Made by a program: the position numbers and the translations under genes. The notes under the pieces are model-generated. The model did not search any database and had not been told where the DNA came from. It worked only from the letters and a program-made list of their open reading frames with translations. This document shows, in pieces, positions 27,535-35,911 of a stretch of DNA of 64,000 bases (its first letter is position 1; the number at the start of each line of letters is the position of its first letter). The DNA is from Pseudomonas putida (GTDB taxonomy: Bacteria; Pseudomonadota; Gammaproteobacteria; Pseudomonadales; Pseudomonadaceae): contig NZ_JANHLD010000001.1 in NCBI RefSeq assembly GCF_028682455.1, positions 124,001 to 188,000 of the forward strand, written 5' to 3'.

Positions 27535-29619
27535 ATGGCTAACACGGACGCCTTGAGTGATCAGCGGGCTGCGTCGCGCCCGCTGCAACCAACGCTAAAA
27601 TCGCACCTGGCCTACACGCTGCTGTGCGGCCTGGTGATCATGCTGATGCTCAGCCTGGTACGCCTGGCGCTGCTGATCTACAACAGCGACATGATAGGCG
27701 ACACGCCGATGTCGACCGTCGCCGAGGGCTTTCTCAATGGTTTGCGCTTCGACCTGCGGGTCGTGGTCTACCTGAGTATCCCGCTGTTGCTGGCCATTCT
27801 CAGTGCCCGTGCCATGGCCGCGCGCGGCCTGTTCCGGGCGTGGCTGACCATCGCCTCGAGCATCGTGATGTTCCTGGGCCTGATGGAACTGGACTTCTAC
27901 CGTGAGTTCCACCAGCGCCTCAACGGCCTGGTGTTCCAGTACGTGAAGGAAGATCCCAAGACCGTATTGAGCATGCTCTGGTACGGCTTCCCGGTGGTGC
28001 GCTACCTGTTGGCGTGGATTTTCGGTACCTGGTTGCTGAGCCTTGTGTTCAAGGGCATCGACCGCCTGACCCGTCCGCGTGGCAGCTATGAGAACAAAGT
28101 TGCCGGAAGTCGCAGCGTGGCGCCTTGGTATGTGCGTGGCGTGGTGTTCTTCATGATTCTGCTGGTCGCCGTCATCGCAGCCCGCGGCACCCTGCGCCAG
28201 GGCCCGCCCATGCGTTGGGGCGATGCCTTCACCACCGACTCGAACTTCGTCAACCAGTTGGGCCTCAATGGCACCCTGACCCTGATCGATGCTGCCAAGA
28301 GCCGTTTCGGCGAAGACCGCGCCAATATCTGGAAGTCGACCATCGAGCAAGGCCTGGCCACCCAGACCGTGCGCGACATGCTGCTGACCGACAACGACAA
28401 ACTGGTCGATGCCGACAGCGCCGCCGTTCGCCGTGACTTCACCCCGCCAGCCGACAACACCCTGCCGATCAAGAACGTCGTGGTGATCCTGATGGAGAGC
28501 TTCGCCGGTCACTCGGTGGGCGCTCTGGGCAGTCCGAACAACATCACCCCGTACTTCGACAAGCTGGCCAAAGAAGGCCTGCTGTTCGACCGCTTCTTCT
28601 CCAACGGCACCCATACCCACCAGGGCATGTTCGCCACCATGGCCTGCTACCCGAACCTGCCAGGTTTCGAGTACTTGATGCAGACCCCCGAGGGCGGCCA
28701 CAAGCTCTCCGGCCTGCCGGCATTGCTCAGTGCCCGCGACTATGACGACGTCTATGTCTACAACGGCGACTTTGCCTGGGACAACCAGTCGGGCTTCTTC
28801 GGCAACCAGGGCATGACCACGTTCATCGGCCGCAACGACTTCGTCAATCCGGTGTTCTCCGACCCGACCTGGGGTGTGTCCGATCAGGACATGTTCGACC
28901 GTGGCGCCGAAGAGTTGGCCAAGAACTATGGCAAGAAGCCGTTCTATGCGCTGCTGCAGACCTTGTCCAACCACACCCCGTACGCGCTGCCCAAGGATCT
29001 GCCGGTAGAGCCTGTGACCGGCCAGGGGCGCCTGGACCAGCACCTGACCGCCATGCGCTACTCCGACTGGGCCCTGGGCCAGTTCTTCGAGAAGGCGCGC
29101 AAGGAGCCGTACTTCAACGAAACCCTGTTCGTCATCGTCGGCGACCACGGCTTCGGTAACCACCAGCAGGTCACCGAGTTGGACCTGGGCCGTTTCAACG
29201 TGCCGCTGCTGCTGATTGCCCCCGGCATTCAGGAGAAGTTCGGCGCGGTGAACCACACCGTGGGCACCCAGATCGACATCGTACCGACCATCATGGGGCG
29301 CCTGGGCGGCGAAACCCGTCACCAGTGCTGGGGCCGCGACCTGCTCAACCTGCCGGCGGGCGACGAGGGCTTCGGCATGATCAAGCCATCGGGTAGCGAG
29401 CAGATTGTCGGCCTGGTCAAGGGTGATCGCATCCTGATCGAGTCCAAGGACATGTCGCCGCGGATGTATCGCTACCAGTTGGGTGCCGACTTCAAGGCCG
29501 AGCTGATCGAGAGCCCGGACCAGAAGGACCTGACCCACAAGCTCGAGTCGTTCATCCAGACCGCAACCAAGAGCTTGCTGGACAACACGGCAGGTGTCGT
29601 CCATGGCACGCCGCAATAA
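27535..29619 (+). CDS. Large LTA synthase-family sulfatase-fold membrane protein
   Basis: 694-aa inner-membrane enzyme with five helices in residues 20-220 and a periplasmic phosphatase/sulfatase-fold domain from about residue 310. Metal and nucleophile motifs: Glu321 in VVILMESFAGHS, GTHTHQG at 358-364, HTPY near 480, and GDHGF at 536-540. Relatives in Gram-negatives transfer phosphoglycerol or phosphoethanolamine to periplasmic glucans or lipids. It is a different subfamily from the 178-1884 protein. It is flanked by its own promoter region and a strong terminator, so it is monocistronic. Substrate unknown. Confidence 0.88.
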   Translation: MANTDALSDQRAASRPLQPTLKSHLAYTLLCGLVIMLMLSLVRLALLIYNSDMIGDTPMSTVAEGFLNGLRFDLRVVVYLSIPLLLAILSARAMAARGLFRAWLTIASSIVMFLGLMELDFYREFHQRLNGLVFQYVKEDPKTVLSMLWYGFPVVRYLLAWIFGTWLLSLVFKGIDRLTRPRGSYENKVAGSRSVAPWYVRGVVFFMILLVAVIAARGTLRQGPPMRWGDAFTTDSNFVNQLGLNGTLTLIDAAKSRFGEDRANIWKSTIEQGLATQTVRDMLLTDNDKLVDADSAAVRRDFTPPADNTLPIKNVVVILMESFAGHSVGALGSPNNITPYFDKLAKEGLLFDRFFSNGTHTHQGMFATMACYPNLPGFEYLMQTPEGGHKLSGLPALLSARDYDDVYVYNGDFAWDNQSGFFGNQGMTTFIGRNDFVNPVFSDPTWGVSDQDMFDRGAEELAKNYGKKPFYALLQTLSNHTPYALPKDLPVEPVTGQGRLDQHLTAMRYSDWALGQFFEKARKEPYFNETLFVIVGDHGFGNHQQVTELDLGRFNVPLLLIAPGIQEKFGAVNHTVGTQIDIVPTIMGRLGGETRHQCWGRDLLNLPAGDEGFGMIKPSGSEQIVGLVKGDRILIESKDMSPRMYRYQLGADFKAELIESPDQKDLTHKLESFIQTATKSLLDNTAGVVHGTPQ

Positions 29620-29637
29620 GCGGTAGCCATGTGCTGG

Positions 29638-29667
29638 AAAAAGAGGCCCGTCGGGCCTCTTTTTTTT
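29638..29667 (+). terminator. Rho-independent terminator
   Basis: Stem AGAGGCCCG / CGGGCCTCT flanked by A and U tracts, 22 bases after the sulfatase-fold gene stop. Confidence 0.92.
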
Positions 29668-29761
29668 GCCGGTGGCGCGCTGCGGCTGAACATTCACCTG
29701 CGCAGTGGGTCAACGGAAGGTAGGCCGATTCACCCTGAGTGTCCGTACTGAGGAGAATCCA

Positions 29762-29998
29762 ATGAAAGCGTGGGAAATTACCTTTGTCGATCAAAAAGGC
29801 GAGCGTACTTCGCTGCCTGTCACTTGCGAGCAACAGCCCAGTGTCGAAGAGGCCGCGCGGCTGATTCGCTCCCACCTCTATCCGGTCATGGACGAGCTGG
29901 ACCTCAATGATTTCCAGGATCGCGCCAGTTCTCCCACGGCCAAATGGCTGAAAGAGCAGAGTGGTGTCGAGATCACCGCGATCACGGAAAAGCCCTGA
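29762..29998 (+). CDS. Small conserved protein, unknown
   Basis: 78 aa, starting MKAWEITFVDQKGERTSLPV with GAGGAG upstream of ATG 29762. Predicted as a small alpha/beta protein: two N-terminal strands, a helix (EEAARLIRSHL), then WLKEQSGVEITAITEK. No family recognised and no membrane segment. It lies between a terminator and the RraB-like gene. Function unknown. Confidence 0.68.
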   Translation: MKAWEITFVDQKGERTSLPVTCEQQPSVEEAARLIRSHLYPVMDELDLNDFQDRASSPTAKWLKEQSGVEITAITEKP

Positions 29999-30187
29999 AT
30001 CCGCTGTTTTCTGGCACGGCGGTCAACTTGCCGCTACGCTGCAATCAAGCTCGGGCCGTTTTTTGCGACAGTCCGGACTTGCCGATCCACGTCATGCATC
30101 AGCTCGAATTGCCCCCGCACGGCTTGTGTGGCGGGCAGGTGCGTTTTGCACTGAAAGTCTATCCATCGGTAGTTAGGAGGACGATTC

Positions 30188-30520
30188 ATGAGCAGCCAAT
30201 ACGAGGACATCAGCAGCACCGTATTGCGACAGATGAAAGAGGGCGGCTTCAACTTCGCCCAGATTCATCCCATCGAGTTTTATGCGGTTTTTCCCGATGA
30301 GGCACGGGCACGACGGGCAGCAGGACAGTTTCGTGGGGAGTCGCTCAGTGCGCAGGTGCGCGAGCGCGATGATGGTGCCTGGCACCTGGAATTGAGCAAA
30401 GTGATGTATGCCACCTATGGCGGTATCGGCGAATTCGAACAGGATTTCGAAGCGGTGATTGCGCCGTTGGGTGGGGAAATCGAAGGCTGGGGCGTGAAAC
30501 ATGAGCGCCCGCTGGCCTGA
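30188..30520 (+). CDS. RraB-family RNase E inhibitor-like protein
   Basis: 110-aa soluble acidic protein. The ferredoxin-like RraB fold is suggested by VLRQMKEGGF, IEFYAVFPDEARARRAA and WHLELSKVMYATYGGIGEFEQDF, and its size matches. RraB binds the C-terminal part of RNase E and limits mRNA decay. Function in Pseudomonas is inferred from the family only. Very good ribosome-binding site (TTAGGAGG). A strong hairpin follows at 30560. Confidence 0.8.
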   Translation: MSSQYEDISSTVLRQMKEGGFNFAQIHPIEFYAVFPDEARARRAAGQFRGESLSAQVRERDDGAWHLELSKVMYATYGGIGEFEQDFEAVIAPLGGEIEGWGVKHERPLA

Positions 30521-30559
30521 ACGACGCTTCGCAATGGAGCGTTGAACGCAACGTAAACG

Positions 30560-30600
30560 AAGCGGTTGCACGCATCTGGTGCAACCGCTTTGCGTTTTAA
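30560..30600 (+). terminator. Stem-loop terminator after rraB-like gene
   Basis: Perfect 11-base stem AAGCGGTTGCA / TGCAACCGCTT (30560-30590) with a nine-base loop, extended by flanking AAACG/CGTTT pairing and followed by TTTT. Confidence 0.8.
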
Positions 30601-30684
30601 ATACAACCTATTGAAATGTAAGGAATTATGCCGCTGGCACGAGGCTTGCGATGGCTCGGGTGCACGGGTGACAAGGAGTTCGGC

Positions 30685-32094
30685 ATGATCCGCACCTTTT
30701 ATGACGAGATGTACAGCGCAGACGGTCAGGTCCGTCCGCACTACCGGGAATTCGCCCGTTGGTTGGCCGACACCCCGCCTGAACTGCTGGCGCAACGTCG
30801 GCGCGAGGCCGACCTGTTGTTTCATCGCGCCGGCATCACTTTCACCCTGTATGGCGACGAGCAGGGTACCGAGCGCCTGATTCCCTTCGACACGATTCCC
30901 CGCAGTATCCCGGCCAGTGAGTGGCGGGTGGTGGAGCGTGGCTGTATCCAGCGGGTCAAGGCCCTGAACCTGTTCCTGGCCGACCTCTATCATGGCCAGC
31001 GGATCCTGCGCGCCGGGATCATTCCTGCCGAGCAGGTGCTCGCCAACGAGCAATACCAACTGGCAATGCAGGGGCTGGACCTGCATCGCGACATATATGC
31101 GCACATCTCCGGGGTCGACCTGGTGCGTGATGGCGACGGCAGTTACTACGTACTTGAAGACAACCTGCGCACTCCCAGTGGCGTCAGCTACATGCTCGAA
31201 GACCGCAAGATGATGATGCGGCTGTTCCCCGAGCTGTTCGCAGCCCAACGCATCGCGCCAATCGACCACTATCCCAACCTGTTGCTCGATACCCTCAAGA
31301 GCGCCAGTCCGCTGGACAACCCAAGCGTTGTGGTGCTCACGCCAGGGCGATTCAACAGCGCATTCTTCGAGCATGCCTTCCTTGCCCGGGAAATGGGCGT
31401 CGAACTGGTCGAAGGGGCGGATCTGTTCGTGCGCGACGAGCGCGTGTTCATGCGTACCACCGACGGCCCAAAGGCGGTGGACGTGATCTACCGGCGCCTG
31501 GACGACGCCTTCCTGGATCCGCTGGCTTTCAACCCCGAGTCGATGCTCGGGGTGCCCGGGCTGCTCTCGGCCTATCGCTGCGGCAACGTGGTGCTGGCCA
31601 ATGCCATCGGCACCGGGGTGGCTGACGACAAGTCGATCTACCCCTATGTCACCGACATGATCCGCTTCTACCTGGATGAAGAGCCCATCCTCAAGAACGT
31701 ACCGACCTGGCAGTGCCGCAAACCCGAAGAACTGTCCCATGTGCTGGCGCATCTGCCGGAGCTGGTGGTCAAGGAAACCCAGGGGTCGGGTGGCTACGGC
31801 ATGCTGGTGGGGCCTGCGGCGACCCGGGCCGAGATCGAGGCCTTCGCCGCGCGGATCAAGGCACGGCCCGCGGCCTATATCGCCCAGCCAACCCTGTCGT
31901 TGTCGACTTGCCCGACCTTCGTCGAGAACGGCATTGCGCCGCGCCATATCGACCTGCGTCCCTTCGTGCTGTCGGGCCGGGAAACCCGCGTGGTGCCCGG
32001 CGGCCTGACCCGGGTCGCGCTGCGTGAAGGGTCGCTGGTGGTCAACTCGTCCCAGGGCGGCGGTACCAAGGACACCTGGGTGGTCGAGGATTAA
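30685..32094 (+). CDS. Circularly permuted type 2 ATP-grasp protein
   Basis: 469-aa protein with the ATP-grasp fold in permuted order, predicted to activate a carboxylate and ligate it to an amine. Visible: YDEMY start, HRAGITFTLYG near 55, the DGSYYVLEDNLRTPSGVSYMLE block near 150-172, VVKETQGSGGYGMLVGP (ATP-binding Lys and Gly loop) near 365-381, and RHIDLRPFVLSG. ATG 30685 has AAGGAG. It is first in an operon with an alpha-E gene (3-base gap) and a transglutaminase gene. Such clusters were proposed by comparative genomics to make or process a peptide; the product is not known. Confidence 0.9.
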   Translation: MIRTFYDEMYSADGQVRPHYREFARWLADTPPELLAQRRREADLLFHRAGITFTLYGDEQGTERLIPFDTIPRSIPASEWRVVERGCIQRVKALNLFLADLYHGQRILRAGIIPAEQVLANEQYQLAMQGLDLHRDIYAHISGVDLVRDGDGSYYVLEDNLRTPSGVSYMLEDRKMMMRLFPELFAAQRIAPIDHYPNLLLDTLKSASPLDNPSVVVLTPGRFNSAFFEHAFLAREMGVELVEGADLFVRDERVFMRTTDGPKAVDVIYRRLDDAFLDPLAFNPESMLGVPGLLSAYRCGNVVLANAIGTGVADDKSIYPYVTDMIRFYLDEEPILKNVPTWQCRKPEELSHVLAHLPELVVKETQGSGGYGMLVGPAATRAEIEAFAARIKARPAAYIAQPTLSLSTCPTFVENGIAPRHIDLRPFVLSGRETRVVPGGLTRVALREGSLVVNSSQGGGTKDTWVVED

Positions 32095-32097
32095 GTC

Positions 32098-33048
32098 ATG
32101 TTGAGTAGAACTGCCTCTGATTTGTACTGGATGTCGCGTTACCTGGAACGCGCGGAAAACCTCGCGCGGATGCTCGATGTGAGCTATTCGCTGTCGCTGA
32201 TGCCCCAGGATGGCCGTGGCGATGGCCTGGATGAAGTGGCCATGCCGCTTTTGATCACCGGCACACTGGACGACTACCTGGAGCGCCATGGCCAGTTGCA
32301 TGCCGAACGCCTACTGCACTTCTTCGCCCTGGACCCGGACAATCCGGCCAGCATCTACAGTTGCCTGGGGGCGGCCCGGGCGTCTGCCCATGCCGTGCGG
32401 GGGCGGATCACCGCCGACATGTGGGAAAACATCAATGCCACCTGGCTCGAGATTCGCGGCGTTGCCGAGCAGGGCCTGGGGCGCTATGGCCTGAGCCGCT
32501 TCTGCGAGTGGATCAAGGAGCGCTCGCACCTGTTTCGCGGTGCCACCTACGGCACCATCATGCGTAATGACGCGTTCCGCTTCATCCGCCTGGGTACCTT
32601 CATCGAACGCGCCGACAACACCCTGCGCCTGCTGGACGCTCGCTACGAGATGCTCGGCGAGGAGGCCGAGGCGGTCAGCGACAGCTCCGCACGGGGCTAC
32701 TACCAGTGGAGTGCCTTGTTGCGGGCGCTGTCTTCATTCGAGGCCTACACCGAGATCTACCGCGATGCCCCGGCGGCACGGCATGTGGCCGAACTGTTGC
32801 TGCTGCGCGCCGATGTACCGCGTTCGCTGCGCGCCTGCACCGAGGAGATCGATCTGATCCTGGCCAGCCTGCCGGGCAGCAACGGCCGTGCGGCACAGCG
32901 TCTGGCCGCCGAAGTGGATGCACGGCTGCGCTACACCGGCATCGACGAGATCCTCGCCGAAGGTCTGCACCCCTGGCTGAGCCATTACATCCCGCTGGTG
33001 CGCCAGTTGGGCAATGCCATTCACAGCGCGTACCTGGAGGCCGTATGA
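32098..33048 (+). CDS. Alpha-E domain-containing protein
   Basis: 316-aa, almost all-helical protein of the alpha-E family, found nearly always next to permuted ATP-grasp and transglutaminase genes. Conserved stretch LSRTASDLYWMSRYLERAENLARMLD at the N terminus; FIRLGTFIERADNTLRLLDARY near 160-182 repeats this ERA(E/D)N pattern, which suggests an internal duplication; YYQWSALLRALSSFEAY follows. Biochemical role unknown; probably a partner of the ATP-grasp enzyme. Its stop overlaps the next start (ATGA). Confidence 0.9.
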   Translation: MLSRTASDLYWMSRYLERAENLARMLDVSYSLSLMPQDGRGDGLDEVAMPLLITGTLDDYLERHGQLHAERLLHFFALDPDNPASIYSCLGAARASAHAVRGRITADMWENINATWLEIRGVAEQGLGRYGLSRFCEWIKERSHLFRGATYGTIMRNDAFRFIRLGTFIERADNTLRLLDARYEMLGEEAEAVSDSSARGYYQWSALLRALSSFEAYTEIYRDAPAARHVAELLLLRADVPRSLRACTEEIDLILASLPGSNGRAAQRLAAEVDARLRYTGIDEILAEGLHPWLSHYIPLVRQLGNAIHSAYLEAV

Positions 33049-33842
33049 GACTGACCATAAGCCACGAAACCGCCTATCACTATGAAGATCAGGTGCGTGC
33101 CAGCATCCAGTATTTGCGCCTGACACCCCACGACAGCGAGCGCCAGCAGGTGCTCGCCTGGCAGTTGGACCTGCCGCGCCCGGTGCGGGCGCAGCTCGAT
33201 CCCTTCGGCAATATCCTCCACGTATTGAGCCTGGAAGAACCGCATTCGGACCTGATCATCGGCGCACGCGGCCTCGTGGAAATCGACGAAAGTCGCGAAG
33301 CCGAGCATGAAGAGCAGTCACCTTTGCCGTTTCTGCGCTTCACTCGCCTGACCGAAGCCGATGACGCCATGCGCGCGTTCGCCAGCCAGCAATGTCGCAA
33401 GCGCCGGGACCGTTCGGCCCTGATCGACCTGATGAATGCGCTGAACCAGCGCATGGCCTATCGACCTGGCAGTACTGCGGTGGATACCAGTGCTGCGCAG
33501 GCTTTTGCCGGCGGTGCCGGTGTGTGCCAGGACCATACCCATGCTTTTCTGGCCTGTGCACGCAGCCTGGGGGTGCCGGCGCGCTATGTCTCGGGCTACC
33601 TGTTCGACAGCGAGAGCCAACAGATGGCCAGCCATGCCTGGGCCGAAGCCTGGCTCGATGATGCCTGGTACAGCTTTGATGTGACGAACCAGCTGGCCCG
33701 CCCCGAGCGGCATCTGAAGCTGGCGGTCGGCCTGGACTACCTGGACGCCTGCCCGGTGCGTGGCATGCGCCGGGGTGGAGGTTGCGAGCAGATGCACGCC
33801 AAGGTGCTGGTGACGCCGAGCTTTACTGCCCAGCAACAATGA
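33045..33842 (+). CDS. Transglutaminase-like cysteine protease family protein
   Basis: 265 aa. N-terminal beta domain (residues 1-125; bacterial transglutaminase N-terminal type, MRLTISHETAYHYEDQV) and a papain-like core with Cys in GAGVCQDHTHAFLACARSLG, His in ASHAWAEAWLDD and Asp in FDVTN. All three catalytic residues are present. Overlap ATGA with the alpha-E gene shows translational coupling. Family members are thought to hydrolyse or transfer amide bonds in this operon context. Convergent with the cytochrome c gene, three bases apart. Confidence 0.92.
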   Translation: MRLTISHETAYHYEDQVRASIQYLRLTPHDSERQQVLAWQLDLPRPVRAQLDPFGNILHVLSLEEPHSDLIIGARGLVEIDESREAEHEEQSPLPFLRFTRLTEADDAMRAFASQQCRKRRDRSALIDLMNALNQRMAYRPGSTAVDTSAAQAFAGGAGVCQDHTHAFLACARSLGVPARYVSGYLFDSESQQMASHAWAEAWLDDAWYSFDVTNQLARPERHLKLAVGLDYLDACPVRGMRRGGGCEQMHAKVLVTPSFTAQQQ

Positions 33843-33845
33843 GCG

Positions 33846-34649
33846 TCAGGGGTGCTTGCGCGTGGCCATGTGTGAGAGGTAGGCGAGCAGGGCGTCCAGC
33901 TCGGCGTCGCTGAGCACCGCGCTGCCGAATCCGGGCATTTTTGCCTGTGGCCATTGGCGCAGGCTCTGTGGATCGCGGATGTAGCGACGCAGGAATGCTG
34001 GCTGGAAGTATTCGGTGGGGTTGTGGGGCACGTTGAGGTCGGGACCGAACTGCGCGTCGCCCGCACCGTTGAGGCGGTGACAGGCCAGGCAGTTTTTCTG
34101 GAACAGGGTGAATCCCAGGTTGATCGGGTCGTTACTGGCGAGATCCTTTGCAGGCAACAAAGCGGGGAAGCGCTCGACCACCGGGGCCAAGCGCCGAATG
34201 CTGGCAACCCGGAAGGGCCACTGTTCCGGGCTGATACGCCCGGCTTGTGGTTGGGTCCAGACCAGGTAGAAAGGGCCTGCGCTGTGTTTGTCCTTGCCCA
34301 GCGGGGGCCAGGGGTGGGCGGGGTCTTCAATGGCCAGCCAGGCACGCGCGGGCCCTTTTTTCAGCAGGGGCGCGGCGGGCATTTCGGCGGCAAAGCCGTC
34401 ATCGGCCACGGCTTGCAGGTGATCTTCGGGGGCTATGCCTTCAAGCAGCGCTGCCAGCGGCACGGCACGGTAGTGCATGGTTTTCTTGTAGGACACATCG
34501 TCCGGGATCTCGATGTTCTGCGCCTGGGGATGGGCGAGCAGTTCGGCGCTTTGCCACTGGCGAGTACCGTTACCCAGCTCCAGGGTCAATTGCGCCGCCT
34601 GCAGCGGCAGGCAGAGCAGGGTCAACAGCAGGACGAGGCAGCGGCGCAT
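33846..34649 (-). CDS. Cytochrome c with N-terminal oxidoreductase-like domain
   Basis: 267-aa exported heme protein. A signal peptide covers residues 1-19 (ending LQA). Residues 20-165 form a beta-rich domain (VPLAALLEGI, DDGFAAEMPAAPLL, GPFYLVW) that recalls a fragment of the molybdopterin-oxidoreductase fold. The C-terminal cytochrome c has CLACH at 187-191 and a candidate axial Met at 238 (AKMPGFG). Periplasmic electron transfer is inferred. Start at ATG 34649; the frame upstream is not protein-like. Partner oxidoreductase is not in the window. Confidence 0.83.
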   Translation of the reverse strand: MRRCLVLLLTLLCLPLQAAQLTLELGNGTRQWQSAELLAHPQAQNIEIPDDVSYKKTMHYRAVPLAALLEGIAPEDHLQAVADDGFAAEMPAAPLLKKGPARAWLAIEDPAHPWPPLGKDKHSAGPFYLVWTQPQAGRISPEQWPFRVASIRRLAPVVERFPALLPAKDLASNDPINLGFTLFQKNCLACHRLNGAGDAQFGPDLNVPHNPTEYFQPAFLRRYIRDPQSLRQWPQAKMPGFGSAVLSDAELDALLAYLSHMATRKHP

Positions 34650-34714
34650 GGGCAGACTCCAACCATCAGGGCTGGCAGAGTACCTGCGCGCCACCGCAAA
34701 AGGCCATAGAGAGG

Positions 34715-34810
34715 TCAGCCGAACAGGCGTGACAAGTTCGGCAGAATCAACAGTAATGTCGTGGCGAAGAGAATGAGCCCGGCTTGGCGTACTTTGGGTT
34801 GTTTGAACAT
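34715..34810 (-). CDS. Possible 31-aa single-helix membrane peptide
   Basis: MFKQPKVRQAGLILFATTLL then LLILPNLSRLFG: a basic start and one strong hydrophobic helix, like small inner-membrane peptides. The ATG at 34810 has GAAGG upstream. The frame stays open to 34927, so a longer form is possible. Gene status rests on composition and layout only. Confidence 0.4.
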   Translation of the reverse strand: MFKQPKVRQAGLILFATTLLLILPNLSRLFG

Positions 34811-35173
34811 GGCTGACCGCCTTCTTGTTGTTATTCCTGAGTGCCCAGTGGCTTCCTTGTCGTCGATCCGGCAAACGGGTAACGCGGTTTGACGTCCAGA
34901 CGCGAACCTTTGCTGATGGGTATACAACTAACCTTAGGGTCAACGTCAGTTGTGTTTTAGAACGCTTTCATATGTTTTTATAAATTACTGTTTCTTTTGG
35001 CTATGAGGCCAAGTGCCATCCAGCAACATTTGCCCTTGCTAGACGCCTGCGAGCAGTCAGCGCCTGGATCCACCACCGGTGACCGTTCGTCAGTGCATCC
35101 TACTTGCTTGCAGGCCTTATTCGGGGCAGGCTCTAGGGGGCAATCCCGCCTTTTGTCGTTCAGGACTAAATCT
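34811..35173. other. Intergenic region upstream of the amidotransferase gene
   Basis: 363 bases with an AT-rich core (about 34940-35000) that probably holds promoters for the flanking divergent units. No RNA or protein gene is recognised. Confidence 0.4.
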
Positions 35174-35902
35174 ATGTCGTTACGCATCTGCATCCTGGAA
35201 ACCGACGTCCTGCGACCCGAGCTGGTCGATCAGTATCAGGGCTACGGACGGATGTTCGAGCAACTGTTCACCCGCCAGCCGATCGCCGCAGAGTTTCGCG
35301 TCTATAACGTGTTGAACGGCGAATACCCGGAAGATGACCAGGTATTTGATGCCTACCTGGTGACGGGCAGCAAGGCCGACTCGTTCGGCGATGATCCCTG
35401 GATCGAAAAACTCAAGACGTTCCTGCTCGATCGCTATCAGCGTGGCGACAAGTTGCTGGGTGTGTGTTTTGGCCATCAGTTGCTGGCCCTGCTGCTGGGC
35501 GGCAATAGCGAACGTGCCGTGCAGGGCTGGGGCGTGGGCACCCATCGCTATGTCATGAACGCCAAGGCGCCGTGGATGAGCCCGCAGGTCGAAGAGCTGA
35601 CCCTGCTGATCAGCCACCAGGACCAGGTGACGCGCCTGCCGGAGAACGCCACGGTGATCGCCTCCAGCGATTTCTGTCCGAACGCGGCCTATCACATCGG
35701 CGACCAGGTGCTGTGTTTCCAGGGCCACCCGGAGTTCATCCACGACTATTCGCGAGCGTTGCTGGAGCTGCGCCAGGACAACCTCGGCCAGGAGGTGTAC
35801 CGCAAGGGCATCGACAGCCTGGCGTACGAGCACCAGGGCAGCACGGTCGCCGAATGGATGATGCGTTTCGTTGCCCACAAGCCCCAGGGCACCTCGGCCT
35901 GA
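35174..35902 (+). CDS. Class I glutamine amidotransferase-like protein
   Basis: 242-aa cytosolic protein of the GMP-synthase-like amidotransferase group. The nucleophile elbow GVCFGHQLLALLLGG is near residue 98, and the His of QGHPEF near 187; a Glu partner is expected right after (HPEF). Proteins of this type act on gamma-glutamyl compounds or amidate small acids. No synthetase partner is adjacent, so it may work alone. Start is ATG 35174 (MSLRICILETD). Convergent with corA. Confidence 0.87.
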   Translation: MSLRICILETDVLRPELVDQYQGYGRMFEQLFTRQPIAAEFRVYNVLNGEYPEDDQVFDAYLVTGSKADSFGDDPWIEKLKTFLLDRYQRGDKLLGVCFGHQLLALLLGGNSERAVQGWGVGTHRYVMNAKAPWMSPQVEELTLLISHQDQVTRLPENATVIASSDFCPNAAYHIGDQVLCFQGHPEFIHDYSRALLELRQDNLGQEVYRKGIDSLAYEHQGSTVAEWMMRFVAHKPQGTSA

Positions 35903-35911
35903 GGCTGTCCG

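Noticed and set aside
27595..29697. 700-aa open frame on the minus strand opposite the large sulfatase-fold gene
   Set aside because: It is a shadow caused by high GC third positions of the true gene; His/Gln/Val-rich composition and no family match.
30415..32301. 628-aa minus-strand open frame opposite the ATP-grasp gene
   Set aside because: Antisense shadow; composition is not protein-like and it crosses two real genes.
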